Shown piece by piece: positions 46,201 through 54,186 of a stretch of DNA of 64,000 nucleotides (its first letter is position 1; every line of letters starts with the position of its first letter). This stretch comes from Pseudotabrizicola sediminis (GTDB taxonomy: Bacteria > Pseudomonadota > Alphaproteobacteria > Rhodobacterales > Rhodobacteraceae): positions 30,471 to 94,470 of the forward strand of contig NZ_RPEM01000006.1 in assembly GCF_004745575.1 (NCBI RefSeq). The letters run 5' to 3'. The notes below the pieces were generated by a model that was not told the origin of the DNA, did no database searches, and saw only the letters and a list, made by a program, of their open reading frames with translations. A program made the translations under genes and the position numbers.

Positions 46201-46900
46201 GGCTGGAATCCTTCTGGCTGGGGACGGCACGTGTCATCAAGGGGTCGCAATCGAACAAAGGCTCTGTCGCTTCAAATCCGGGTTCGCCGGGGAACATGAA
46301 CTCCACCGGGCTGCCGTCCGTCGGCAGGAAGTCCCCGTCCGGGCCGCGCCATTCCGACGGGCCGGAAAAGAACATCCGCATCTCGGGGTGAATGTATTCG
46401 CGGCCGCGCGATTGGCGCAGGACCACACCGGTCTGGTCGGTTTCGGTAAATTCGAACTGGGTTTCCTTCAGCGTCACGCCGTCAATCGTCACGCTCCGTC
46501 CGGTCAGCGTGTCAAAGCCGTTGACCCGCGTGCGCTCGCCATTGTCGCGGCTCAGATTGAACTGGAACGTATCGGTGCCGCTGGACAACAACTCGCTGAA
46601 CGATGCCGGGTCCACCGGGTCGGCATCGAGGGTCTGGCGCACCACACCGTCTCCCAGATCATAGCTTTCGATCCATTCGGCCTCATGGTTGATCCGGCTA
46701 AGGAAGAACGGCCCCTGCTGGTCAAAATCGGCACGCCATTTGTCACCGGCGGGATCGGCGCTGCACGTGTAGTGGTTCGACACCCGGCACTGCCGCGACT
46801 GCACGGTCAAATAGGTGGTGCAGCCCTCGGGCGGGCTGAATGCCCCGGCAACGGCAGGGGCGGGCAGCAGGGCTGCAACGATCAGCATCTGTTTCAACAT
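46187..46900 (-). CDS. Secreted hypothetical protein between gltD and gltB
   Basis: The protein of about 237 residues is not recognised. It has a signal peptide (about 1-19, ending PAVAGA) and four early cysteines (in PPEGCTTYL, SRQCRVSNHYTCS and DCDPL near the end). An all-beta-looking body follows (for example LKETQFEFTETDQTGVV and GREYIHPEMRMFF). No lipobox and no membrane helix are seen beyond the signal. GGAGG lies nine bases upstream of the ATG at 46900. The 3' end overlaps the gltB start by 14 bases, so it is co-translated with glutamate synthase. Confidence 0.82.
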   Translation of the reverse strand: MLKQMLIVAALLPAPAVAGAFSPPEGCTTYLTVQSRQCRVSNHYTCSADPAGDKWRADFDQQGPFFLSRINHEAEWIESYDLGDGVVRQTLDADPVDPASFSELLSSGTDTFQFNLSRDNGERTRVNGFDTLTGRSVTIDGVTLKETQFEFTETDQTGVVLRQSRGREYIHPEMRMFFSGPSEWRGPDGDFLPTDGSPVEFMFPGEPGFEATEPLFDCDPLMTRAVPSQKDSSHDHL

Positions 46901-46919
46901 CAACCCTGTCCTCCGATCA

Positions 46920-46936
46920 GGTCAGCCTTGCTGACC
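46920..46936. promoter_or_regulatory. GGTCAGC-N3-GCTGACC inverted repeat upstream of the gltB unit
   Basis: Perfect seven-base arms GGTCAGC and GCTGACC with a three-base spacer lie 20 bases upstream of the 46900 start. The inner arms and spacing match the perfect element in front of gltD (GTCAGC-N3-GCTGAC at 48518-48532). It also satisfies the T-N11-A pattern used by LysR-type regulators. Confidence 0.65.
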
Positions 46937-46965
46937 TGCGCCCGATATCCCGCCTGCACACCTTA

Positions 46966-47015
46966 CCCTACGTCCGCCATACGTTTGCCATACGCACATC
47001 AGACGCCGGCCATAC
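46966..47015. repeat. 11-bp-phased CCATAC tandem array, locus B
   Basis: Unit starts lie at 46966 (CCCTAC), 46977 (CCATAC), 46988 (CCATAC), 46999 (TCAGAC, degenerate) and 47010 (CCATAC), each 11 bases apart. The array shares ACGTTTGCCATACG and the terminal GCCATACCCG with the array at 10234. It falls just past the gltD stop codon, between gltD and the secreted-protein gene. Confidence 0.8.
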
Positions 47016-47018
47016 CCG

Positions 47019-48470
47019 TTATTCCGCAGCCACAGCGCCGGTCTGCGCCAGATATCCGATGATCGCATCCGCCGCCTCGCGCCCGTCACGAATGGCCCAG
47101 ACCACCAAGGACGCCCCGCGGACAATGTCGCCCGCCGCATAAACGCCGGGCAGGCTGGTCGCATGGGTGCGGAAATCGGCCTTGATCGTGCCCCAGCGGG
47201 TCACCGCCAGATCGGGCACGCCCCACAGTGTGGGGATCTCTTCGGGTTCAAAGCCCAGCGCCTGAACCACCAGATCGGCGCCCTCCACATAGTCGGCACC
47301 CTCAATCAGTTCCGGCATCTGGCGACCCGTCGAATCCGGCTGCCCAAGGCGCATTTTCTGCACCATCACGCCGTCGACCGCATCCCCGGCGGTAAAGCCC
47401 TTCGGCGCAGAAAGCCAAACAAACTCAACGCCTTCTTCCTCGGCATTCTGCACTTCGCGCTGGCTGCCCGGCATGTTCGCCCGGTCGCGGCGGTACAGGC
47501 ATTTGACCGAAGTCGCGCCCTGACGAATGGCCGTGCGCACACAATCCATCGCCGTGTCGCCACCACCGATCACCACCACCCGCTTGCCTTCCGCATTCAG
47601 CTCGCCCGAGTCGAACTCTGGCACATCGTCGCCAAAGCTCTTGCGGTTGCTGGCGGTCAGGTAATCCAGCGCCCGCACCACACCGCGCGCGCCCACGCCG
47701 GGCGCCTCGATGTCGCGCGATTTGTAAACGCCGGTGGCGATCAGCACCGCATCATGCTGGCCGCGGATCGCGTCAAAGCTGATATCGACGCCCACCGAAC
47801 AGTTCAGCACGAACTGCACGCCCCCCAGCTCAAGCTGTTCAATCCGTTGCATCACAACGGGTTTTTCCAGCTTGAACCCCGGAATCCCATAGGTCATCAA
47901 CCCGCCCGCGCGGTCATAGCGGTCATAGACCGTCACCTGATAGCCCTGGCGGCGCAGCACATCGGCGGCGGCAAGCCCCCCCGGCCCGGCCCCGATGATG
48001 GCAACGCTTTCGCCGCGTTCAACTGCGGGCTTGATCGGCTTCACCCAGCCGTTTTCCCAAGCCATATCGGTGATGTATTTCTCAACCGACCCGATGGTCA
48101 CCGTCCCATGGCCCGACTGTTCGATCACGCAATTGCCTTCGCACAGCCGGTCCTGCGGGCAGATGCGGCCGCAGATCTCGGGAAAGGTATTGGTGGCCTG
48201 GCTCAGCTCATAGGCTTCCTGCAACCGGCCTTCGGCCGTCAGCCGCAGCCAGTCGGGGATATTGTTGTGCAGCGGGCAATGCGACTGGCAATAGGGCACG
48301 CCACACTGGCTGCACCGCGCGGCCTGTTCGGCGGCCTTCTCGGTCGCGAACTCGCGGTAAATCTCATGGAAGTCCTGATTGCGTAACGTAGCCGGGCGCT
48401 TTTCGGGCGTCTCTTTGGCGACGGTCACGAATCTTAGCATTTTCTGCGTGGCCAAGGCTGCGTCTCCCAT
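47019..48470 (-). CDS. gltD: Glutamate synthase (NADPH) small subunit
   Basis: The 483 residues have the GltD cysteine clusters CSQCGVPYCQSHCPL and CGRICPQDRLCEGNC, the FAD motif AIIGAGPGGLAAADVLRR with GGLMTYGIPGFKL, and an NADPH site VVVIGGGDTAMDCVRTAI. GltD transfers electrons from NADPH to GltB. I chose the ATG at 48470. TTG and ATG alternatives up to 48506 would extend it by about 12 residues. Three GTCAGC-containing repeats lie just upstream. Confidence 0.95.
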   Translation of the reverse strand: MGDAALATQKMLRFVTVAKETPEKRPATLRNQDFHEIYREFATEKAAEQAARCSQCGVPYCQSHCPLHNNIPDWLRLTAEGRLQEAYELSQATNTFPEICGRICPQDRLCEGNCVIEQSGHGTVTIGSVEKYITDMAWENGWVKPIKPAVERGESVAIIGAGPGGLAAADVLRRQGYQVTVYDRYDRAGGLMTYGIPGFKLEKPVVMQRIEQLELGGVQFVLNCSVGVDISFDAIRGQHDAVLIATGVYKSRDIEAPGVGARGVVRALDYLTASNRKSFGDDVPEFDSGELNAEGKRVVVIGGGDTAMDCVRTAIRQGATSVKCLYRRDRANMPGSQREVQNAEEEGVEFVWLSAPKGFTAGDAVDGVMVQKMRLGQPDSTGRQMPELIEGADYVEGADLVVQALGFEPEEIPTLWGVPDLAVTRWGTIKADFRTHATSLPGVYAAGDIVRGASLVVWAIRDGREAADAIIGYLAQTGAVAAE

Positions 48471-48517
48471 GCGGATATCGGGTTCGCTTTCATAGCCAAC
48501 CCCCAAAGGGAATAAAA

Positions 48518-48606
48518 GTCAGCAGTGCTGACCTTATTTGCGCTTTTTTAGACCTTTGGTCAGCTGTGTTGATATTTTCTTGGCAAAATAGGTCAGCACA
48601 CAGTAC
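48518..48606. promoter_or_regulatory. Cluster of three GTCAGC operator-like repeats upstream of gltD
   Basis: The first element is a perfect inverted repeat, GTCAGCA and TGCTGAC around G (48518-48532). Imperfect versions start at 48559 (GTCAGCTGTGTTGAT) and 48592 (GTCAGCACACAGTAC), 41 and 33 bases further on. All three keep T-N11-A. The same element precedes the gltB unit, which suggests one regulator for both halves of glutamate synthase, perhaps of the LysR (GltC-like) class. Confidence 0.6.
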
Positions 48607-48614
48607 CTATGTCC

Positions 48615-49415
48615 CTATGCACCCGCCGAAAGCGCAATCACAGCAATGGTTCCGACAATGATTCGCCACCAGCCGAACACCGCATAACCATGCCGCCCAA
48701 CAAACCCGAGCACCGCCCGCACCACAAGCACGGCAGAGACAAAGGCCACGGCAAAACCCACGGCGATATCGGCCATTGCCGAAAAATCCAGCAAATCACG
48801 GGATTTGAACAGGTCATAAGCAACCGCAGCCCCCATGGTCGGCAGGCTGAGCAGAAACGAAAACTCTGCCGCCGCCCGTTTTTCAACGCCCAGCATCAAG
48901 GCCCCTACAATCGTGGCCCCAGACCGCGACACCCCTGGAATCATTGCGACACATTGGCAGATCCCGATCACAAGCGCCTTGCGCAAAGGCAGCCCAGTCG
49001 CATCAAAATGCACCGGCGGCGGGGCAATCCGGTCAATCATCAGCAGGATAACCCCGCCAACAATCAGCATCACCGCGATCAGCATCGGCGTGTCAAACAG
49101 CACCGTCTTGATGAAATCATGCGCCAGCAACCCAATGAACACCGCCGGCAGAAATGCGATCAGCAAGGACAGCAGGGACCGCATCGCCGCCGGATCGGTC
49201 CGCGCCCGCAAGGCAAGCCCGGTCAGCTTGGCCGCATAAAGCGAGATCAGCGCCAGAACGGCCCCCAGCTGGATCACAACTTCAAACGTGTTTCCGGGGC
49301 TGTCAAAGCCAAGGAAATGGCCCGCCAGCAACAGATGCCCGGTCGATGACACCGGGATGAATTCGGTCAGGCCTTCAAGAAGACCAAGAACTGCCGCAAG
49401 AAAGATATTGTCCAC
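48615..49415 (-). CDS. uppP: Undecaprenyl-diphosphatase
   Basis: The 266-residue membrane protein of the UppP/BacA family has eight or more helices. Its two catalytic regions are [19 protein letters not shown] (with E/S/T/H) and [13 protein letters not shown]. It recycles undecaprenyl diphosphate to the monophosphate carrier for cell-wall and glycan synthesis. The start is a GTG at 49415 with AAGG upstream. It follows the NDUFA9-like gene after four bases, so the two are one unit. Confidence 0.96.
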   Translation of the reverse strand: MDNIFLAAVLGLLEGLTEFIPVSSTGHLLLAGHFLGFDSPGNTFEVVIQLGAVLALISLYAAKLTGLALRARTDPAAMRSLLSLLIAFLPAVFIGLLAHDFIKTVLFDTPMLIAVMLIVGGVILLMIDRIAPPPVHFDATGLPLRKALVIGICQCVAMIPGVSRSGATIVGALMLGVEKRAAAEFSFLLSLPTMGAAVAYDLFKSRDLLDFSAMADIAVGFAVAFVSAVLVVRAVLGFVGRHGYAVFGWWRIIVGTIAVIALSAGA

Positions 49416-49419
49416 AAAA

Positions 49420-50406
49420 TCAGGCCTTTTTCAGGTTCTTCGCCGAATTCTTGATCGCGGCATACTGGCCCGAGGGGCGGTAGCGCCACAAATATTCAGG
49501 CAGGACCGAGTCGATAGAGGTGGGGGTAATGCCAAGCTGGGCAAAACCCATGGCACCATCCGCCACCACATTGTCGCGCGCAAGGTTGCGGACCTGATCA
49601 CGGGTCAGCGTCTTGTTCTCAAACAGGCCCACTGTCAGCGTTTGCAGCAGATCGAACGCGCCACCCATCAGGCGCGCCACAAAAAACGGCACATTCACAA
49701 TCAGACGGCGGCGCTGGACCACGGCCAGCATCTTCTGCATCAGCTCGCGGAAGCTGGCCACATCGGGCCCGCCAAGCTCATACACGCCGGGTGCTGCCTG
49801 CCCATTTGCAGCCAGCACAGCGGCCTGCGCCACATCATCCACATAAACCGGCTGAAAGCGCGTGTCCGCCCCCACAACCGGCAGCACCGGCGACAGTGTG
49901 GACATACCGGCAAAGCGGTTGAAGAACTGATCCTCGGTGCCAAAAATCACCGACGGGCGCAGAATGACGGCCGTCGGATAGGCGGCCAGAACCGCCGCCT
50001 CGCCTTCGGCCTTGCTGCGGGCGTATTCACTGTCGCTGGCGGGGTCGGCCCCGATCGCCGACATCTGCACCAGATGCGGCACAGCAAGTTCGGTGGCAAT
50101 CCGGGCCACCCGCGCAGCCCCCTGTGCCTGCACCGAGTCGAAGGTATTCTTGCCCGACCGGTTCAAAATTCCCACACAGTTGATCACCGCATCTGCGCCG
50201 GTCATCACCGCGCGCACGCTGGCATCATCCCGGATATTGCACAGCACAGGTTCCACCTGACCGGGCACCCCATAGGGCCGGACGAACAGCGCATCATTGG
50301 GGCGGCGCACCGCGACCCGGACGCGCCAGCCATCCTTGGCCATGCGCCTTGCAATGTAACGGCCCACAAAACCCGAACCGCCATAGATGGTGACAAGCTT
50401 GCCCAT
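49420..50406 (-). CDS. NDUFA9-like NAD(P)-binding protein (complex I-associated SDR)
   Basis: The 328-residue extended/atypical SDR has the Rossmann motif [17 protein letters not shown], then [34 protein letters not shown] and [16 protein letters not shown]. The C-terminal half resembles the NDUFA9 subunit of mitochondrial complex I, which is found in alphaproteobacteria. It is thought to stabilise or associate with complex I rather than do catalysis. I chose the ATG at 50406, preceded by AAAGGGG. It is operonic with uppP. Confidence 0.88.
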   Translation of the reverse strand: MGKLVTIYGGSGFVGRYIARRMAKDGWRVRVAVRRPNDALFVRPYGVPGQVEPVLCNIRDDASVRAVMTGADAVINCVGILNRSGKNTFDSVQAQGAARVARIATELAVPHLVQMSAIGADPASDSEYARSKAEGEAAVLAAYPTAVILRPSVIFGTEDQFFNRFAGMSTLSPVLPVVGADTRFQPVYVDDVAQAAVLAANGQAAPGVYELGGPDVASFRELMQKMLAVVQRRRLIVNVPFFVARLMGGAFDLLQTLTVGLFENKTLTRDQVRNLARDNVVADGAMGFAQLGITPTSIDSVLPEYLWRYRPSGQYAAIKNSAKNLKKA

Positions 50407-50571
50407 GCGCAGGACCCCTTTCGGCCAGACGAAATCTGAAACTTCCATAGCTTTCACGCCCTCTGCGGGCAAGATGAAAGGCCGCCGCACCCATTCTGCG
50501 AATTTTGAAAATCCTTGCATCCGCCCCGTTGACACCCCCGCATTGGCCGCATAGAAGCCGCCTACACCATC

Positions 50572-50656
50572 GCCCAGATGGCGGAATTGGTAGACGCACT
50601 GGTTTCAGGTACCAGCGCTGCAAGGCGTGGAGGTTCGAGTCCTCTTCTGGGCACCA
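50572..50656 (+). tRNA. tRNA-Leu (anticodon CAG)
   Basis: The class II tRNA has a long variable arm. The acceptor stem is GCCCAGA/TCTGGGC, the anticodon stem CTGGT/ACCAG encloses TTCAGGT (anticodon CAG), the variable arm is CGCTGCAAGGCGT and the T arm is GGAGG-TTCGAGT-CCTCT. It ends with an encoded CCA. Confidence 0.97.
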
Positions 50657-50661
50657 AATTC

Positions 50662-50691
50662 AAAACGGCCGTCCTTCGGGACGGCCGTTTT
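50662..50691 (+). terminator. Terminator after tRNA-Leu
   Basis: AAAACGGCCGTCC and GGACGGCCGTTTT form a perfect thirteen-base stem around TTCG, ending in a T run. It starts six bases past the tRNA. Confidence 0.94.
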
Positions 50692-50719
50692 CATTTGACC
50701 CGCCGTTTTCATTTGACCC
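50684..50719. repeat. Perfect 18-bp tandem duplication overlapping the tRNA-Leu terminator
   Basis: GCCGTTTTCATTTGACCC occurs twice head-to-tail (50684-50701 and 50702-50719) without mismatch. The first copy includes the 3' arm and tail of the terminator. The repeat lies 45 bases upstream of the RNase D-like GTG start, so it sits in that gene's leader or promoter zone. Confidence 0.9.
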
Positions 50720-50763
50720 ATAGCCTGCTAGAGCGGCACATCTTCTTGAAAAAGGGTCCCTCC

Positions 50764-51378
50764 GTGACGATTCACCTGCACCAGAATGACCTGCCCGATG
50801 GCCTTTCCCTTGGCCCCGTGGTGGCAATTGATACGGAAACCATGGGTCTTGACCCCCGCCGCGACCGTTTGTGCGTGGTGCAGCTGTCTGACGGCGCCGG
50901 CGATGCGCATCTGGTGCAGATCGCCCTTGGCCAGACCAGTGCGCCAAACCTCGAACGCCTGCTGACCGACCCTGACACCCTGAAGCTGTTCCACTTCGGG
51001 CGATTCGACGTGGCCGCGCTCAAAAAGGCTTTCGGCGTCACGACCCAGCCGGTCTGGTGCACCAAGATCGCCTCAAGGCTGATCCGAACCTTTACCGACC
51101 GCCATGGGCTGAAATATCTGCTGCTGGAACTGGTTGGTGTGGACGTGTCAAAGCAACAGCAGACCAGCGACTGGGGTGCCGAAACCCTGACCGATGCGCA
51201 AAAGGATTATGCGGCGTCAGATGTCCTCTACCTGCACGCCCTCAAGGCCGAGCTTGAAAAGCGGCTGGCCCGCGAAGGCCGCACCGACCTGGCGAACCGG
51301 CTGTTTGCCTTTCTGCCAACCCGGGCGGAACTGGATCTGATGGGCTGGGACGAGCCCAATGACATCTTCCATCACTAG
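50764..51378 (+). CDS. RNase D-like 3'-5' exonuclease domain protein
   Basis: The 204-residue protein has a DEDD exonuclease domain. ExoI is VVAIDTETMGLDPRRDRLCVVQ (given in two strips; DxE), ExoII is LFHFGRFDVAALKKAF (the Asp), and ExoIII is DWGAETLTDAQKDYAASDVLYL (YxxxD). It lacks the HRDC domains of full RNase D, so it is the short form common in alphaproteobacteria. It probably trims RNA 3' ends. The start is a GTG at 50764; no strong Shine-Dalgarno is seen. Confidence 0.92.
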   Translation: MTIHLHQNDLPDGLSLGPVVAIDTETMGLDPRRDRLCVVQLSDGAGDAHLVQIALGQTSAPNLERLLTDPDTLKLFHFGRFDVAALKKAFGVTTQPVWCTKIASRLIRTFTDRHGLKYLLLELVGVDVSKQQQTSDWGAETLTDAQKDYAASDVLYLHALKAELEKRLAREGRTDLANRLFAFLPTRAELDLMGWDEPNDIFHH

Positions 51379-51462
51379 GCGGCGGGCCGCCGAGGGCAGG
51401 ACGGGGCAGGTTGGTCTTATCCTTCGCGCCCTGTACCCTTTGGCAAACACGGGCTGCGCCAG

Positions 51463-52068
51463 ATGATGCAAGCAGATTTTCACACGCGGTTGATCGGCTG
51501 GCTCAAGGTGATCCTGCCGCTCTTGGCGCTTGTGATCCTGTCGACCTTGTTTCTGGTGGCGCGGACCATCAACCCTGACGATGCCCTTCCCTATGCCGAT
51601 GTCGATGTGGAAGAGCGCCTGCGCGAACCCCGGATGACCGCACCGACATATGCCGGGCTGACCAGCGACGGTGCCGCCCTGACCATCAGCGCGGATGAAG
51701 CCCGGCCGGCGGCGGCTGATGGCGCAGGGGCCAGTGCAAGCGCGCTGAACGGGCTGCTCGAAACACCCGATGGCGGCTCAACCCAGCTGGTGGCCGGCGC
51801 AGGCCGGGTGGACCCTGCGGCGCGACAGATCCTGTTGTCGGACGGGGTGACGGTGATATCCTCGACCGGATGGACAATCGTGGGCGACCGACTGACCGCT
51901 GATATGGACACCACAGACATAGCGCTGCCCGACCCAGTCACCGCCACCGGTCCGGCGGGGGTGGTCACCGCCGACACAATGCGCCTGACCCAGGATGGCA
52001 CACGCAATGGTGCCTATCTTCTGGTTTTCAACGGGACGGTAAAGCTGATATACCAGCCGGTAAATTGA
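51463..52068 (+). CDS. lptC: LptC, LPS export periplasmic bridge component
   Basis: The 201 residues have an N-terminal membrane anchor (about 13-33, WLKVILPLLALVILSTLFLV) and a periplasmic beta-jellyroll, with PYADVDVEERLREPRM and GLTSDGAALTISADEARP. It fits LptC, which links the inner-membrane LptBFG transporter to periplasmic LptA. The following lptA and lptB genes support the call. The N-terminal two ATGs are adjacent; 51463 is used. Confidence 0.9.
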   Translation: MMQADFHTRLIGWLKVILPLLALVILSTLFLVARTINPDDALPYADVDVEERLREPRMTAPTYAGLTSDGAALTISADEARPAAADGAGASASALNGLLETPDGGSTQLVAGAGRVDPAARQILLSDGVTVISSTGWTIVGDRLTADMDTTDIALPDPVTATGPAGVVTADTMRLTQDGTRNGAYLLVFNGTVKLIYQPVN

Positions 52069-52096
52069 CCAGATGATCCATTATTGCAGGCATCCC

Positions 52097-52585
52097 ATGA
52101 TCCATTTCTTGCGCGCCCTTGGTCTTTTGGCCATCCTTTCCGGCCCGGCCACCGCGCAACAGGCCGACATCCGCTTTGGCGGCCTGCAACAGGACACCAC
52201 CTTGCCGGTTGAGGTCACGTCAGACTCGCTGTCGGTGGATCAGGCCAGCGGGGCGGCGGTGTTCACCGGCAATGTCACGGCAAAACAGGGCGAAATGCGC
52301 CTGACCGCCGGAACGATCCGGGTGGAATACGCCGAAGGCAACCAGGGCATCGACAAGCTGATCGCCAGTGACGGGGTCACGCTGGTCAGCCCGACCGACG
52401 CCGCCGAAGCGACCGAGGCGGTCTATACCATCGCAAGCGGCAATGTGGTGATGACGGGCAATGTCTTGCTGACCCAGGGCGGTGCCGCAATTTCCGGCGA
52501 AAGGCTGACCGTCAACCTGACGGACGGGACCGGCACCATGACTGGACAGGTGAGGACGATTTTCACCCCGGGTGGTGCCCCTTGA
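52097..52585 (+). CDS. lptA: LptA, periplasmic LPS transport protein
   Basis: The 162 residues have a signal peptide (MIHFLRALGLLAILSGPATAQ) and an OstA-type beta-jellyroll: VEVTSDSLSVDQASGAAVFTGNV, given as one strand pair, and TAGTIRVEYAEGNQGIDKLIA, typical of LptA repeats that form a periplasmic bridge. I chose the ATG at 52097, which gives a clean signal peptide; a start at 52073 would add eight residues before it. Its stop overlaps the lptB TTG start (TTGA). Confidence 0.93.
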   Translation: MIHFLRALGLLAILSGPATAQQADIRFGGLQQDTTLPVEVTSDSLSVDQASGAAVFTGNVTAKQGEMRLTAGTIRVEYAEGNQGIDKLIASDGVTLVSPTDAAEATEAVYTIASGNVVMTGNVLLTQGGAAISGERLTVNLTDGTGTMTGQVRTIFTPGGAP

Positions 52586-53343
52586 CCCCCACCCCATCCC
52601 TGTCCGTGACCACCGGCAGCGCAGGTCTGGTGATCCGCTCCCTGCGCAAAAGCTACAAGAAGCGCCCCGTGATCCGGGATGTATCGATGCATCTGAACCG
52701 GGGCGAGGTTGTGGCCCTGCTGGGACCGAACGGCTCGGGCAAGACCACCTGCTTTTATGCCATTGCCGGGCTGGTCACCCCAGAAGGCGGGCAGGTCATT
52801 ATCGACGGCAAGGATGTGACCGCCCTGCCGATGTATCGCCGCGCCCGGCTCGGCATCGGTTATCTGCCGCAAGAGGTCAGCATTTTCCGGGGGCTGTCGG
52901 TCGAAGACAACATCCTTGCCGTGCTGGAAATCACCGATCTGGACCGGCACAAGCAACGCGAACGGCTGGAAGAGCTGCTGTCGGAATTTTCCATCACCCA
53001 CCTGCGCCGTGCGCCTGCCTTGGCGCTGTCGGGGGGCGAACGCCGGCGCGTGGAAATCGCGCGCTGTCTGGCGGCCAACCCGAAATATCTGCTGCTCGAC
53101 GAACCCTTTGCCGGGGTCGACCCGATTGCGGTGGGCGAAATCCGCAGCCTTGTGCATGATCTGAAATCGCGCGGCATCGGCGTGCTGATCACCGACCATA
53201 ACGTCCGGGAAACGCTGGAAATTGTGGACCGCGCCTATATCCTGCACGACGGCCATGTGCTGATGAGCGGCACCACGGATGAGGTGGTGCGCGATGAAAC
53301 CGTGCGCCGGGTCTATCTGGGGCAAAATTTCCGCATTTCCTGA
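52582..53343 (+). CDS. lptB: LptB, ATPase of the LPS export complex
   Basis: The 253-residue ABC ATPase has Walker A GPNGSGKTT, LPQEVSIFRGLSVEDNILAV, signature LSGGERRRVEIARCL, Walker B YLLLDEPFAGVDP and an H-loop in ITDHNVRETL. The SIF(R)GL block is characteristic of LptB. It powers extraction of lipopolysaccharide from the inner membrane. Translation appears to start at TTG 52582, overlapping the lptA stop, with GGTGG upstream; a GTG at 52606 is a shorter alternative. Confidence 0.95.
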   Translation: MTPTPSLSVTTGSAGLVIRSLRKSYKKRPVIRDVSMHLNRGEVVALLGPNGSGKTTCFYAIAGLVTPEGGQVIIDGKDVTALPMYRRARLGIGYLPQEVSIFRGLSVEDNILAVLEITDLDRHKQRERLEELLSEFSITHLRRAPALALSGGERRRVEIARCLAANPKYLLLDEPFAGVDPIAVGEIRSLVHDLKSRGIGVLITDHNVRETLEIVDRAYILHDGHVLMSGTTDEVVRDETVRRVYLGQNFRIS

Positions 53344-53368
53344 CTGTCATCAGATGACAGTCTGATGA
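53342..53368. promoter_or_regulatory. Near-perfect palindrome at the lptB stop, before hpf
   Basis: GACTGTCATC and GATGACAGTC flank a single A (53342-53362), a perfect 21-base inverted repeat. It overlaps a second inverted pair, TCATCAG and CTGATGA (53347-53368). It begins on the last base of the lptB stop region. A TTGACA (53377) with the weak -10 candidate CAAATA (53402) follows, so it may be a terminator for lptB or an operator for hpf. Confidence 0.5.
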
Positions 53369-53574
53369 CGATTCGGTTGACAAGTCCGGTCTGCCTGTCG
53401 CCAAATACACGGGATGCGTGCAACAACCCGCCCTGTGCCAGACCTGCCCCGCGGCCGCCTTCCGGCCCCGCCACCTTGCAGATGCGCCGCGCGTCCCCAT
53501 GTCAAAGAGAGAAGACCTTTGGTGCCGCGCACCCTGCCCGGAGCCAGAGCAAGAAGCCCCGCGGAGGAGACATA

Positions 53575-54150
53575 ATGCGTTATCAGATCAGTGGAAAACA
53601 GATCGACGTCGGCGAAGCCCTTCAGACCCATGTAAAGTCCGAACTTGGCGAGGTGGTCGAGAAATACGCCCAGCGACCCACCGAGGCTGTCATCGTCTTT
53701 TCCCGCGTGGCGCACGAATATGTGTGCGAAACCGTGATCCATCTGTCCACCGGGCTGACCGCACAGGCCAAGGGCCATGCGACGGAAATCTACGCAGCCT
53801 TCGAATCCTGCCGCGAAAAGATGGACAAGCAGCTGCGGCGCTACAAACGCCGGATTCGCAACCACCATTCTGCCCGTACGACACCTGTTGAATTCGGCGG
53901 GGCATCCTCGTATATCCTCGCCCCAACCGAGGACGCCGAGGATGTGGAGCCTGACAGCCTTCAGCCCATCGTGATCGCCGAGATGGAGACGAAGATCCCT
54001 TCGATCACCGTCGGCGAAGCCGTGATGCAGCTGGAACTCAATGGCAACCGGATGCTTGTCTTCCGCAACGAAGGGCACGGTGGGGTGAATGTGGTCTATC
54101 GCCGCGACGACGGCAATATAGGCTGGATCGACCCGCGCAACAGCAAGTAA
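53575..54150 (+). CDS. hpf: Long-form ribosome hibernation-promoting factor
   Basis: The 191 residues have the N-terminal HPF/YfiA domain (MRYQISGKQIDVGEALQTHV and LRRYKRRIRNHH) and a C-terminal dimerisation domain (FRNEGHGGVNVVYRRDDGNIGW), the long form that makes 100S ribosome dimers. It inactivates ribosomes in stationary phase. GGAGGAGA lies upstream. It lies between lptB and ptsN in the standard alphaproteobacterial order. Confidence 0.94.
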   Translation: MRYQISGKQIDVGEALQTHVKSELGEVVEKYAQRPTEAVIVFSRVAHEYVCETVIHLSTGLTAQAKGHATEIYAAFESCREKMDKQLRRYKRRIRNHHSARTTPVEFGGASSYILAPTEDAEDVEPDSLQPIVIAEMETKIPSITVGEAVMQLELNGNRMLVFRNEGHGGVNVVYRRDDGNIGWIDPRNSK

Positions 54151-54186
54151 GGGCAGCGCAACGGCTGTTCGGGAACACGACCGTCC

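Noticed and set aside
41650-46299. Very long open frames antisense to gltB (including ~860 codons)
   Set aside because: They are mirrors of a highly GC-rich coding gene, have repetitive Arg/His/Pro composition and no ribosome binding site.
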